NCBI GenBank assembly: GCA_944350265.1
Contig: CALVOG010000004.1
Location: 41,866-105,865 of the forward strand
Reading direction: 5' to 3'
From: an uncultured Clostridia bacterium
GTDB taxonomy: Bacteria; Bacillota; Clostridia; Christensenellales; UBA1242
Length of the DNA stretch: 64,000 bases
Positions within the stretch are counted from its first letter, which is position 1. Each line of letters starts with the position of its first letter. Below are positions 18,068 through 27,443 of this stretch, piece by piece. Made by a program: the position numbers and the translations under genes. The notes under the pieces are model-generated. The model was given only the letters and a program-made list of their open reading frames with translations, was not told the DNA's origin and did no database searches.

Positions 18068-18811
18068 TTATTCGGTGCTTTCTTGTGAGGAGATGTAGTT
18101 CATAATGTCGCCCACATTGTGAAATCTTCTAACGTATCCAAGTTGGCGATGACTTAAAATTCCGTCAAGCCCAACAATGAAACTGTCAATAAATTTAATA
18201 TCAAAATTTTCAGCAGTTGCTATGATTCTTTCCATCGCGTCCGCGTCGTTTGGAGAAGGTGTTGCAAGTCCGCCAGGATGATTGTGCGCGACGGCAATAT
18301 AGGCAGGCTTTGCGGAAGCGATAAAATCGTATAGGTCGAACGCGGAAAATGCGACGTCGCGTATGCTTTTATTTGTGAATTTTCTCGTGTGGGTGAGGAT
18401 GAAGTTTGAGTTAAAACCGTAAAGCACGAGGTTCTCGTTCGGTTTGAAGCGTAAATATTGCTCCATCAAATCCAAAAATTCATCCCTATCATCAATGGAA
18501 ATTTTTTCTTCCATCGAGGAGATGGCGTAAAGGTCGATAAGTTGTGAGAAAAGTGTGATTTTCTTTGCGCTACGCTCATTGATTCCTTTCACTTTAATTA
18601 AATCAACTGGACTGGCGTTTATGATGTTGGCAAAATTTCCGTATCTGTCAAGCAGGCGGTGGGCGAGCGGATTGACATCACCTCGCGGAAAAATGTATGT
18701 CAAAAAATATTCCACCGCTTGGATTTTGCTGACATTCTCAATTCCTGCGTTGTCGATTAAATTTAGCAGACGCTCTCTATGCCCTTCGTGGCTGACATCA
18801 TTATTTTTCAT
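18068..18811 (-). CDS. radC: RadC-family JAMM-domain protein
   Basis: The 247-residue protein has an N-terminal helix-hairpin-helix region (residues ~20-90, with VKGINERSAKKI). A C-terminal RadC/MPN domain carries the metal motif HNHPGGLATPSPND (about residues 173-186). RadC proteins are widespread and often linked to mobile DNA, but their biochemical role is unsettled; the old DNA-repair name is not well supported. A GAGGC site precedes the ATG. The gene ends against a repeat cluster. Confidence 0.9.
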   Translation of the reverse strand: MKNNDVSHEGHRERLLNLIDNAGIENVSKIQAVEYFLTYIFPRGDVNPLAHRLLDRYGNFANIINASPVDLIKVKGINERSAKKITLFSQLIDLYAISSMEEKISIDDRDEFLDLMEQYLRFKPNENLVLYGFNSNFILTHTRKFTNKSIRDVAFSAFDLYDFIASAKPAYIAVAHNHPGGLATPSPNDADAMERIIATAENFDIKFIDSFIVGLDGILSHRQLGYVRRFHNVGDIMNYISSQESTE

Positions 18812-18837
18812 TTATGCCTCGCTTATTTTTTCTTCAT

Positions 18838-19040
18838 TATTCTAAAATTTTTTTAATTTTCACTTATATATTCCACTTATTTCACTTAAATAATTTTTTT
18901 AAATAATTCTAAATTTTTTAAATTTTTCTCATTTTTTCTCATTTTTTGTCTGTTTTTTATATATTTTTCTATTTTTTTACATTTTTTTTTCTTATTTTTA
19001 TGCGTTTTGTCTATTTTTTCTATTTTTTTTGCGATTTTTT
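18838..19040. other. Thymine-rich tract downstream of radC promoter region
   Basis: About 200 bases are dominated by T runs on the plus strand (A runs in the minus-strand direction of the flanking genes). No hairpin, gene or repeat module is visible. Confidence 0.5.
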
Positions 19041-20013
19041 AATCTTTTATATGTTTTTTTACATTCTTACTTAAATTTTTTAAGTCACTCTTAATTTTAA
19101 TCCTTTTTATATTGTTCATATTTCGATTTTTTTCAGCAACTAAATTTTTGATTTCTTCAATCGCTAAAACGTTAAATTTTCTTAAATCGATGTTTGACGG
19201 ATTCTCTTTTAGGTGCTTGCGCAAGGTGGAGATATATGCCATTCGTAGGTCGGTGTCGGTGTTGATTTTGCATATATTGTGCTCACTGCACGCAGTTTTC
19301 AGTAAGTTTTCGTCCACGCCTTTCGCGCCAGCAACATCTCCGCCATAGTTGTTAATAATTTCCACATATTTTTGCGGAACGGACGATGCGCCGTGAAGAA
19401 CGAGTGGAAAGTTTGGGAGTTTTTTTTCAATCATAGATAAAATATCAAATCTTAGCGTTGCGTTGCCACTAAATTTATACGCGCCGTGACTTGTGCCAAT
19501 GGCAACGGCGAGGGTGTCGACGTTAGTTTTTTCAACGAATATTTTTGCGCTGTCGGGGTCTGTGAAGATGTTTTTGTCTGCGCTCACGTTGTCCTCAATG
19601 CCCTTCAAAACGCCAAGTTCGCCCTCCACTAAAACTCCTTTCTTGTGGGCGTAGTCAGTGACGCTTTTTGTGAGGGCAACATTTTCCTCAAATGGCAATG
19701 CACTTCCGTCAATCATAACGGAATCGAATTTTAAGTCCACCGCTCTTTTGCAAATTTCGTAACTTTTGCCGTGGTCTAGGTGGAGAAAAAGCGGAAAGTT
19801 GTAAGTTTTTTTCGCGCTATTAAATAGTGAAAGCAAAAATTCCTCACCCATATATTTGAATGCGCCTTCGCTCACCGCCACAATGGTGGGAGAAAGCGTT
19901 TCTTTCGCACCCTCGCAAATACCTTTCAGCATTTCCATATTAACAAAATTGTATGCGCCGATGGCATAATGATTTTTCACGCTGTCGGCGATATAAGATT
20001 TCAGTGACTTCAT
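19039..20013 (-). CDS. Class II fructose-bisphosphate aldolase family protein
   Basis: This is a zinc-dependent aldolase of the Fba/KbaY/GatY family, interconverting a ketose bisphosphate with dihydroxyacetone phosphate and an aldehyde. Motifs are LHLDHGKSYE (zinc ligands), DSVMIDGSALPFEENV, VEGELG, VLHGASSVP and NINTDTDLRMA. ATG 20013 follows GGAGGG; a longer frame adds an unrelated N-terminus. The 324-residue protein carries a lysine-rich C-terminal tail of about 30 residues beyond the barrel (NIKRIKIKSDLKNLSKNVKKH), unusual for the family. With pyk, gapA, gpmI and rpiB it supports a glycolytic metabolism. Confidence 0.93.
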   Translation of the reverse strand: MKSLKSYIADSVKNHYAIGAYNFVNMEMLKGICEGAKETLSPTIVAVSEGAFKYMGEEFLLSLFNSAKKTYNFPLFLHLDHGKSYEICKRAVDLKFDSVMIDGSALPFEENVALTKSVTDYAHKKGVLVEGELGVLKGIEDNVSADKNIFTDPDSAKIFVEKTNVDTLAVAIGTSHGAYKFSGNATLRFDILSMIEKKLPNFPLVLHGASSVPQKYVEIINNYGGDVAGAKGVDENLLKTACSEHNICKINTDTDLRMAYISTLRKHLKENPSNIDLRKFNVLAIEEIKNLVAEKNRNMNNIKRIKIKSDLKNLSKNVKKHIKD

Positions 20014-20108
20014 ATTCCCTCCAAAGTTCGACATTACAAGATATATTTTAACATATTTTGCATTTTTTACCAACATAAATTAAGGTAAATTCCAAAAAAG
20101 GAGGAAAA

Positions 20109-20828
20109 ATGTTTAAAAAAATTTTTGTTTCACTTTCGCTTTTTGTGGTAATGCTTGGGCTGACTGCTTGTGGCAAGACCACAAAAAAGTGGGCGGTGGA
20201 AAATATGGCGGAAATTACCAAGGAATACTATTTTGGCGAGAATGACGATGTTTTTGTGACGCTGGCGGTGGGTGAGCGCGAAAAGGATTATCTACTGAAC
20301 GGACAGGCAACCGAACTTGTGAATTTTTCACTTTTATCATTGAAGTTTAAAGAGGATAATTATGCGCGCGCCGAGGTTGTGCAGGTTGTTTCGAATGATA
20401 GTAAGGTGGATGTTGAGGCAAAATATAATTCCTTCAATGATTCGTATATGGTTGATATCGTGGATGATGTTGAAATCGGCGAGAGTGTTTCGGTGGTGTA
20501 TGAAGGCGAAACAATCGTGCTTCAAAAACAAAATTTTGCAGTGGACTATGAAAAGGCGATTGAAATTGCAACGAATGAACTTAAAGAAAAACTTGACGAG
20601 CAAAAAAGTTTTAACCATTTTGAAGCCGAATGCTACCTTCGCGTGATGAGTGAAAAAGATAGAGATTTCGGGGAACTTTACTGGTGCTTCACCTGCCTTA
20701 ATTATGAAGGGGAAAGTTTTTCGGTTGTGATTTCAACGAGTGACGGAAAAATTCTTGCAAACTCTCTTACTGAAGAAGGAGAGGGTGTTGCAAATTCCAA
20801 GAGTGTTGCAAATTCCAATAATGAATAA
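20109..20828 (+). CDS. Lipoprotein with PepSY-like region
   Basis: A type II signal peptide ends in the lipobox LTAC (cysteine at residue 21), so the 239-residue protein should be lipid-anchored outside the membrane. The C-terminal half (AIEIATNELKEKL ... VVISTSDGKIL) resembles a PepSY-type fold, but the match is weak. The end is Ser/Asn-rich with a doubled ANSKSVANS segment. An AAGGAGG site precedes the ATG. It is divergent from the aldolase gene, 95 bases away. Function unknown. Confidence 0.8.
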   Translation: MFKKIFVSLSLFVVMLGLTACGKTTKKWAVENMAEITKEYYFGENDDVFVTLAVGEREKDYLLNGQATELVNFSLLSLKFKEDNYARAEVVQVVSNDSKVDVEAKYNSFNDSYMVDIVDDVEIGESVSVVYEGETIVLQKQNFAVDYEKAIEIATNELKEKLDEQKSFNHFEAECYLRVMSEKDRDFGELYWCFTCLNYEGESFSVVISTSDGKILANSLTEEGEGVANSKSVANSNNE

Positions 20829-21513
20829 GATAAAAGAGTTTTGCTTAAATTGTGATAAATCTAAAACTAAATTATGTAAATATATTAAAAAATCACTTTG
20901 TAATAAATTAACAAATTAAGATATGTAAATATATCAAAAAATTCACTTTTTTAAAGAAAAAAATCATTTTTATAGCGTGAATTATATCATTTAAGTGATA
21001 CGTAAAAATTTTTTAAGCGAAATTGCTGGTTTTATAGTATAAAAATCATTAAAAAACACTCTAAAAACTTAGTGATTTTGAAAATTACAAAAATATATGG
21101 CTAAAAATGATTATTTTTTGAAAAAAAGTGATTTTTAATTAAAAATTATGCGCAAGTGCGATTTTATAAATAGGCTCAAAAACACTTTATATGAAAGACG
21201 GCAATTATTTTGGGCTATATTATTTTAAGTAAGCGCCTTCACTTAATTTAGTATCAGCCATATATTTAAGTTTGTAGAGAGCTACCTTTGCTTTTTCTTA
21301 TTTTTTTGTCGTCTCAGTTTTCATATTTGCATAGAAAGGCGTTAAAGTTTTAATCTTTCTCTTGTTTTTAAATTGTTGAAATTTGATTTTTTCACATTTC
21401 GTTCTTTTATGTTTATGTGGTGAATTTTCTAAGTTAATTTCTATTATCTTTTTTGCGGAGAAAATTGTTGAAGATTTTTTTACATTTTGGTGGAAAAAAT
21501 TATTTATATATGT
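20829..21513. other. AT-rich gap, nothing recognised
   Basis: Nearly 700 very AT-rich bases contain no credible frame with a ribosome site, no repeat modules and no clear terminator. Only short A/T runs and imperfect small palindromes are visible. Confidence 0.5.
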
Positions 21514-21519
21514 TAAAAT
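21511..21519 (+). promoter_or_regulatory. Extended -10 box of hflX, leaderless geometry
   Basis: TGTTAAAAT ends at 21519, six bases before ATG 21526. No good -35 box is seen, as is common for extended -10 promoters. Confidence 0.6.
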
Positions 21520-21525
21520 ATCGCT

Positions 21526-22611
21526 ATGAAAAAGATGTTTGATAACTTTGAAAAAGAAATCGAAAAAGCGGTGGTTTTTTGTCCTATCGAAAGAGGTGAG
21601 GATAGGGACTTTCAGTTTGCGGAAATTGAAAGACTTTGTTTATCTGCAAATTTGCAAGTTTTGAAAATTTTTCACCAAGACATTAAGGCGCTTAATCGTC
21701 GCACGATTATAGGCACGGGAAAACTTGACGAAATTAAAAATTTTGTGAAGGAAAATGATGTTGATGTGCTTGTTGTGGACTTTAAGCTAACAGGCAGTCA
21801 ACTTAAAAATTTAAGCGATTTTTTGGGCGTGAAAGTGCTTGATAGAATCCTTCTTATTATAGATATTTTTGCCTGCAATGCGAAGTCTAATGAGGGAAAA
21901 ATGGAAGTTAAACTTGCACAAAACCGTTATCTTCTCACACGGCTTTCCTCTATGCAAGGCACGCAGGGGCGATATGGCGGGGCAGGCGCTGGAATGCGTG
22001 GACCAGGCGAAACCAAACTTGAACTCGACCGCCGAAAATTGGAAGCAGAAATTGTCACAATCAAAAAGGAATTGGAAAAGATAAAGAATGCGCGGGCGCT
22101 TAATAAATCGGCGCGCCAAAAGGCGGGAGTGAAGAGCGTGGTGATTGGTGGTTACACGAACGCTGGCAAAAGTTCGCTTTTCAATCTTCTCACGAAGGAT
22201 GAGATTTACGTTGAGGACAAACTTTTTGCGACGCTTGAAACAACTTCTCGCCGTATGTTTTTGGGCGAAAATAAGTTTTGCATATTAACCGACACTGTGG
22301 GCTTTATCAGCAAACTTCCGCACGAACTTGTTGAGAGTTTTGCTTCCACGCTGGAGGAAATTAGAGGCGCAGATTTAATTTTGCACGTTGTTGATGTGTC
22401 CGATAAAAATTACAAGAAAAATATCGAAATCACCAATCAAATACTAAACGACATAGGCGCAACCAAGAATCGCATTGTGGTTTTAAATAAAGTCGATTTG
22501 CTGAAAACTCCATTTGAGATAGGCGAAAATGAAATTCCTTTTTCCGTTAAAAAGCGGACTAATTTGGAGAAACTTAAAGATATAATAAGAGAAAACCTCT
22601 TTGGCAGTTAA
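21526..22611 (+). CDS. hflX: GTPase HflX
   Basis: HflX is a ribosome-associated GTPase that splits or rescues stalled ribosomes. The 361-residue protein has the N-terminal domain ending in GRYGGAGAGMRGPGETKLE, a coiled helix, then the GTPase with GGYTNAGKSSLFN (P-loop), DTVGFISKLP (switch) and NKVDL. It lacks the long C-terminal extension of some homologues. No Shine-Dalgarno site is present; the -10 box spacing indicates a leaderless mRNA. Confidence 0.95.
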   Translation: MKKMFDNFEKEIEKAVVFCPIERGEDRDFQFAEIERLCLSANLQVLKIFHQDIKALNRRTIIGTGKLDEIKNFVKENDVDVLVVDFKLTGSQLKNLSDFLGVKVLDRILLIIDIFACNAKSNEGKMEVKLAQNRYLLTRLSSMQGTQGRYGGAGAGMRGPGETKLELDRRKLEAEIVTIKKELEKIKNARALNKSARQKAGVKSVVIGGYTNAGKSSLFNLLTKDEIYVEDKLFATLETTSRRMFLGENKFCILTDTVGFISKLPHELVESFASTLEEIRGADLILHVVDVSDKNYKKNIEITNQILNDIGATKNRIVVLNKVDLLKTPFEIGENEIPFSVKKRTNLEKLKDIIRENLFGS

Positions 22612-23145
22612 ACGAAATGCGCAATAAAATTAAGTGTAATAAGGCTGAAAATAATTGATTTTTATTATGGTGGTAGGTTGCACGATAAATTTTATGTGCA
22701 ATAAGTTAGGAAAAATCCATTCGGTTTAAGAGAGTCAAAATAAGTGCAATAAGAACTATTTTAGGGTAAGAGTGGGTAAAGCGAAATTCGTAATAGTTTT
22801 TTAGGCGGAAAATTATCTCTTCTAATTTTTTTGTGATGCAACTTTGCATTGCAAAATTTTTTAATTTTTAATGCTTGTTACTTTTGGCAAATAGTAAAGA
22901 AAAATAATAAAAATGGTGAAAAAGTAACGAAAAATGCACTTTTTTTCAAAAAAAATTCAAAAAATAGGCTTAAAAATGACATTTTTTATTTTTATACGAA
23001 TTTTTGGTTTTGTTGTTTTTTGGCTTAAAAGATATAAAAAATAAACAACAAAAGCAAGAAAAAATTGTCTTATTTTGTTGCTTAAATTTTCTTTTGCATA
23101 AAAACGCTTTGTTGGTTAAAAATAAGTTTTAACTAGGGGGCGTAT
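22612..23145. other. Gap upstream of sigG with short degenerate repeats
   Basis: About 530 AT-rich bases carry recurring short GTGCAATAAG-like words (near 22620, 22700 and 22745) but no gene. A GCATA word at 23096-23100 followed by GGTTAAAAATA is faintly reminiscent of forespore sigma promoters, but spacing and sequence do not fit well enough to call one. Confidence 0.4.
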
Positions 23146-23913
23146 ATGAATAGGGTTGTGATTTCCGGCGTCAACACTTCCACATTGCCAAAACTTAAAA
23201 ACGAAGAAATTGTGAAACTTATGCGGGAGGTTAAGGCGGGTGATGAGTTTGCACGCGATAAGTTTGTTGTTGCAAATCTCCGTCTTGTGCTGTCTGTTGT
23301 GCAACGTTTTTCGGCTCATTCGGACAAGGCGGATGATATGTTCCAAGTGGGATGTGTGGGACTTATTAAGGCGATTGATAATTTTGACGAAAGTTTGAAC
23401 GTGAAATTTTCAACCTATGCCGTGCCGATGATTATCGGTGAAATTAGGCGCTATTTGAGAGACAACAATTCGGTGCGTGTTAGTCGGTCGATTAGGGATA
23501 CGGCGTATCGAGCGCTGAAAGTGAAAGAGGAAATTGTGAAAAAATTTAATTACGAACCAACGCCAGCCGAGATTGCTAAAATTTTGGATGTTGACGAAAG
23601 CGAAATTAACTTTGCCCTTGACGCCATCAGCGACACCATATCATTGAACGAGCCAGTCTATACCGACGGGAATGAAACGGTGCGGATTATGGACCAAATT
23701 GCTAGCGTCAATGACGACGAAAATTTGGTGGAAAAGATGACTCTTAATGACGCCATAAAAAATTTATCTGACAGAGAAAAGGAAATCCTTTTGATGCGCT
23801 ACTATGTTGGCAAAACGCAAATGGAGGTTAGTGGCGAGGTGGGCATAAGCCAAGCGCAGGTTTCGCGACTAGAAAAGACAGCGCTCAAAACGCTTAGGAA
23901 TTTTTTTGAGTGA
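23146..23913 (+). CDS. sigG: RNA polymerase sporulation sigma factor SigG
   Basis: SigG directs late forespore transcription. The 255-residue sigma-70 protein opens with VVISGVNTSTLPKLKNEE, the signature N-terminus of SigG. Region 2 (NLRLVLSVVQRF, FQVGCVGLIKAIDNFD, KFSTYAVPMIIGEIRRYLRDN) and region 4 (GKTQMEVSGEVGISQAQVSRLEK) follow. An AGGGGGCG site precedes the ATG. No spoIIG or sigE gene is adjacent, unlike in Bacillus, so the gene stands alone with its own terminator. Confidence 0.93.
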   Translation: MNRVVISGVNTSTLPKLKNEEIVKLMREVKAGDEFARDKFVVANLRLVLSVVQRFSAHSDKADDMFQVGCVGLIKAIDNFDESLNVKFSTYAVPMIIGEIRRYLRDNNSVRVSRSIRDTAYRALKVKEEIVKKFNYEPTPAEIAKILDVDESEINFALDAISDTISLNEPVYTDGNETVRIMDQIASVNDDENLVEKMTLNDAIKNLSDREKEILLMRYYVGKTQMEVSGEVGISQAQVSRLEKTALKTLRNFFE

Positions 23914-23960
23914 ACGGCATAAGTAACCATAGATTTGAGTTCTAAATATTTACGATAAAA

Positions 23961-23993
23961 AATGCTTAACGTAGAATGTTAAGCATTTTTTTG
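23961..23993 (+). terminator. Terminator after sigG (TGCTTAAC family)
   Basis: AATGCTTAAC and GTTAAGCATT form a stem followed by a T-run. The same stem sequence recurs near 39758, 46445 and 55556. Confidence 0.85.
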
Positions 23994-23999
23994 AATTAG

Positions 24000-24745
24000 A
24001 AACGCGCCGATGGATAGACATTTGCGGTCGGTGAGGTGAGAAGAGGGAAGATTTAGACGTTTACAGGTGGTATGAAGAGGAAAGATTAGACATACGCGGG
24101 CGGTGATAATGAGAAAGTTTAGTTTAGCGATAAAGTTTAACACGCGCCACCTTAAAAAGTGACAGCGTCACCTACGACGAGATTCTTCGGCTTCGCCTCA
24201 GAATGACCAAGCGCGCTTGGATGTGTGATGTGTTTTGGGTTTAGCCGTGTTTTTCTAGCAATAGGAGGATGTGTTCGACATTCGCGGGTGGTGAGAAGAG
24301 GAAAGATTAGACGTTCGCGGGTGGTGAGAAGAGGAAAGATTAGACGTTCGCGGGTGGTGAGAAGAGGAAAGATTAGACGTTCGCGGGTGGTATGAAGAGG
24401 AAAGATTAGACATACGCGGGTGGGTGCTACGACGAGATTCTTCGCTCCGCTCAGAATGACAAACAGGGCGATAGTCCTAACGGTATGGGCGATATGTTGT
24501 GCTAAACGATACAGCGTGGTTGTAATGCATCCTAAACCGTAAGGCGATATCACTAAATATCATTCCCCGGCGTTGTCTCAGGATGACAAATAACTGCCCT
24601 GACTAACGGTACGGGCGATACTGCGCATTACATTTAAAGTTTTTAAGAGGAAGGGTTCGTCATACTCGAGAGGTAGAAGAGGAAGGGTTAGACGTTCGCG
24701 GATGGAATGAAGAGGAAGGGTTAGACGTTCGTGGGCGAATTATAC
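24000..24745. repeat. Repeat cluster with a 33-base tandem array
   Basis: This convergent gap holds core copies near 24175 and 24430, the palindrome CCAAGCGCGCTTGG at 24207-24220 with its TTTAGCCGTG tail, and many GACRTTCGCGGG blocks. From 24277 to 24408 four 33-base units (starts 24277, 24310, 24343, 24376) run head to tail, with a partial fifth at 24409. Each unit is a GACGTTCGCGGGTGG block plus TGAGAAGAGGAAAGATTA. Diverged units continue at 24040-24110 and 24655-24740. Confidence 0.9.
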
Positions 24746-24819
24746 AATTTTACTCTTAATTAAGGAAGTTATGACAAAGTAAGAACCATAACTTTGTGTT
24801 TTTTTGAAAGGGGAAATCC

Positions 24820-26865
24820 TTAAATCTTTTCGGCAACTTCCCACGCGCGCCAAACGACCGTTCTTAAATTGCCAACGCTTAAAGCGTCGCCAACAACTTT
24901 CACTCCCTTTGTGGTGAGAGGATTTGGGGTGTAGCCGATTGCAGAGATAACGCTGTCGACCTTCACATCCTTTTTAGAGCCGTCTTTGTTTTGAATGACA
25001 ATATTATCCTTATTAATTTCAATCACGCTGGAATTAAGGTAGATTGGCATATTTTTTAGGTCGAAATAATCCCTTAGATAGGATGAATTTGCCATACACA
25101 AGTTTGGCATCTTCATTATGTCGTCTTGGTATTCAACGATAAATGGTTTTTTGCCTTTAAGAAGGAGGTCGTAGGCGATTTCGCACCCAGTTAGTCCGCC
25201 TCCAATAATAGCGACATTTTCGCCAACTTCCTTGCCGTTCAAGTATTCACACGCCTCAACTGTGGTGTCGAAGCCTTTTATGTTAAGTTTTTTAGGTTTC
25301 GCGCCAGTTGCGACAACAACGACGTCGGCGTTAAGTTTCGACAAATCTTTAACCTCGGTGTTAAACTTAACTTCGATTGGTAATTTGGCGATTTGATGGC
25401 GATACCACTCGATGAGCATTTTGTCCTTTTCTTTAAAAGAAGGTTGACTTGCTGGGATGAACACGCCACCAAGTTTATCGGTTTTTTCGTAGATTGTCAC
25501 TTTATGTCCGCGGAGGGTGGCAATACGCGCCACTTCAATTCCGCCGACACCACCACCGATAACAGCGACGGTTTTACTTTTCTTTGCAGGCACGATATCA
25601 AATTTGTGGTTTTGCATAGTGATTGGGTTGAGCGCACAGCGCGACATATGCATTGAGTCTTGCATAGCGCCGTTATTTGCCACACCTTTATAGTGCGAAA
25701 GCGGAATGCAGGCGTTATGGCAACAAATGCAAGGTTGGATATCTTCCAGCCTATCCTCCATAAGTTTGGTCACCCATTCGCCGTCAACAAGGAATTGTCT
25801 TGCAACGCCGAGCGCGTCAATTTTGCCCTCTTTAATTGCCTTTGCGCCGGTTATAGGTTCCATTCTTCCAGCGCAAACAACAGGAAGGTTGGTGAATTTT
25901 TTGATGTGCGCAACGTCATCCAAATTGCAGTTGAGTGGCATATACATAGGCGGGTGTGCCCAATACCACGCGTCGTAAGTTCCATTGTCGCAGTTAAGCA
26001 TATCGTAGCCCGCTTCCTCCAAATACTTCACCGCTCTTTCGCTTTCTTCCATATTCCTTCCAATTTCGGTGAATTTTTCGCCAGGGATTGCGCCTTTATT
26101 GAAATCTTTGGTCTTGCTGACAACGGAGTATCTAAGCGACACAGGATAGTCCTCTCCGCACGCCTTTTTGATTGCTTTAACAATATCGGTGGCGAAACGA
26201 TAGCGATTCTCAAAACTCCCGCCGTATTCGTCGGTTCGCTTGTTGGTGTATTCGTGCGTGAATTGGTCTAGGAGGTAGCCCTCGTGCACAGCGTGAATTT
26301 CCACACCGTCAACGCCGGCGTTTTTGCATTTTAGTGCTGTTTTTGCAAAGGCGTCGACCATTTTTTCGATTTCCTTTTTGGTCAGCACTCTGCTGTAAGC
26401 GCCCTCAACCCAGCGAAGAGGAAGTTTGCTTGGGGCGGCACACAGGCGGGATAGGTCGAAAATAGGCTTGATTAATGCGCCCAGAAATTTGTTTTTCAGC
26501 ATACCAACCATTCCGTTTGGAACAGAAAACGCACGGCCGAATCCAGCCGTGAGTTGCACGAAAAGTTTCGCGCCTGTTTCGTGCACTTTTTCCATAAATG
26601 GCTTCAATTTTCTAAAAGCGCCGTTGGCTTTATATAGCCAGCCGTTGCCCATCATATTGCGAAGTGGGGCGATGCCAGGAATGAGAAGTCCAACATTGTT
26701 TTTGGCAAGGTTTAGGATGAAATTTGCGGCGTCCTTGTCAAAATGATGAGGCTCCATCCAGCCAAATAGCGAGGTTCCACCCATAGGGCAAAGCACAACT
26801 CTGTTCTTTATCTCCACATTGCCGATTTTCCACGGCGTGAAGAGAGGTTCAAATTTTTTATCCAT
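24820..26865 (-). CDS. NADH:flavin oxidoreductase / enoate reductase-type FMN-FeS-FAD enzyme
   Basis: The 681-residue protein has an N-terminal old-yellow-enzyme barrel (LFTPWKIGNVEIKNRVVLCPM; DGVEIHAVHEGYLLDQF; FENRYRF). A 4Fe-4S cysteine cluster follows (CICCHNACI with a later SRCALNP), then FAD and NAD(H) Rossmann motifs (VIGGGVGGIEVAR and IIGGGLTGCEIA). This is the architecture of 2,4-dienoyl-CoA reductase, 2-enoate reductase and BaiCD-type bile-acid enzymes of anaerobes. The substrate cannot be told from sequence; no bai or acyl-CoA genes are adjacent. It is a single-gene unit with an AAGGAG-type site. Confidence 0.92.
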   Translation of the reverse strand: MDKKFEPLFTPWKIGNVEIKNRVVLCPMGGTSLFGWMEPHHFDKDAANFILNLAKNNVGLLIPGIAPLRNMMGNGWLYKANGAFRKLKPFMEKVHETGAKLFVQLTAGFGRAFSVPNGMVGMLKNKFLGALIKPIFDLSRLCAAPSKLPLRWVEGAYSRVLTKKEIEKMVDAFAKTALKCKNAGVDGVEIHAVHEGYLLDQFTHEYTNKRTDEYGGSFENRYRFATDIVKAIKKACGEDYPVSLRYSVVSKTKDFNKGAIPGEKFTEIGRNMEESERAVKYLEEAGYDMLNCDNGTYDAWYWAHPPMYMPLNCNLDDVAHIKKFTNLPVVCAGRMEPITGAKAIKEGKIDALGVARQFLVDGEWVTKLMEDRLEDIQPCICCHNACIPLSHYKGVANNGAMQDSMHMSRCALNPITMQNHKFDIVPAKKSKTVAVIGGGVGGIEVARIATLRGHKVTIYEKTDKLGGVFIPASQPSFKEKDKMLIEWYRHQIAKLPIEVKFNTEVKDLSKLNADVVVVATGAKPKKLNIKGFDTTVEACEYLNGKEVGENVAIIGGGLTGCEIAYDLLLKGKKPFIVEYQDDIMKMPNLCMANSSYLRDYFDLKNMPIYLNSSVIEINKDNIVIQNKDGSKKDVKVDSVISAIGYTPNPLTTKGVKVVGDALSVGNLRTVVWRAWEVAEKI

Positions 26866-26944
26866 ATCATTCTCCTTTTACTTTAATTTTAGTATAAAAA
26901 TTTTCGCAAGGAAAGTCAAAGAAAAATTGGAGAAAATAAAAAAA

Positions 26945-27440
26945 ATTTTAAGAGAGCTAAGTGCGCTTGGGTGTGAAAGATGAGTTTAGCTGTGTTTTTC
27001 TAGTAATAAGAGGAAAGATTAGACGTCCGCGGGCGGTATGAAGAGGAAAGGTTTGACATTCGCGGGCGGGTGCTACGACGAGATTCTTCGGCGTTGCCTC
27101 AGAATGACAAACGAGCCAACAGTCCTTGCGGTAGAAGCGTTATTGCGCGCTAAACGTTTTTGTGAGGAAGATTAGACGCCCGCGGGCGGTGGTAAGGTGG
27201 AAAAGTTTTGGTATAAGCAATAAAGTTTAACACGGGACACCTTAAAAAGTGGCTTCGCCACCGACGAGATTCTTCGGCGTTGCCTCAGAATGACAAACAA
27301 CTGCCCTGCCTAACGGTAGAAGCGTTATTGCGCGCTAAATGTTTTTGTGAGGAAAGATTAGACGCCCGCGGGCGGTGGTAGTGGAAAGGTTTTGGTATGA
27401 GCAACACAGCTGAACGCGCAATACATTAAGTGACAATGCT
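26945..27440. repeat. Repeat cluster upstream of the flavoenzyme gene
   Basis: A diverged copy of the palindrome block (AAGTGCGCTTGGGTG near 26958) with its TTTAGCTGTG tail is followed by core copies near 27075 and 27255, a GTGGCTTCGCCAC hairpin near 27250, and several GACGYCCGCGGGCGG blocks. The last 60 bases approach the stop of the gene at 27444. No coding sequence is seen. Confidence 0.85.
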
Positions 27441-27443
27441 ATA

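Noticed and set aside
23096-23124. Forespore-type sigma promoter before sigG
   Set aside because: GCATA and GGTTAAAAATA only partly match and their spacing is too short; not enough to call.
24277-24421. CRISPR-like look of regularly spaced repeats
   Set aside because: Units are contiguous 33-base copies without unique spacers, and no cas genes are near.
24152-24553. Minus-strand frame of 133 codons with repeated RERLIFPLLTT units
   Set aside because: It is the translation of the 33-base tandem DNA repeat and repeat cores; it lacks a ribosome site and the same words appear in other clusters in all frames.
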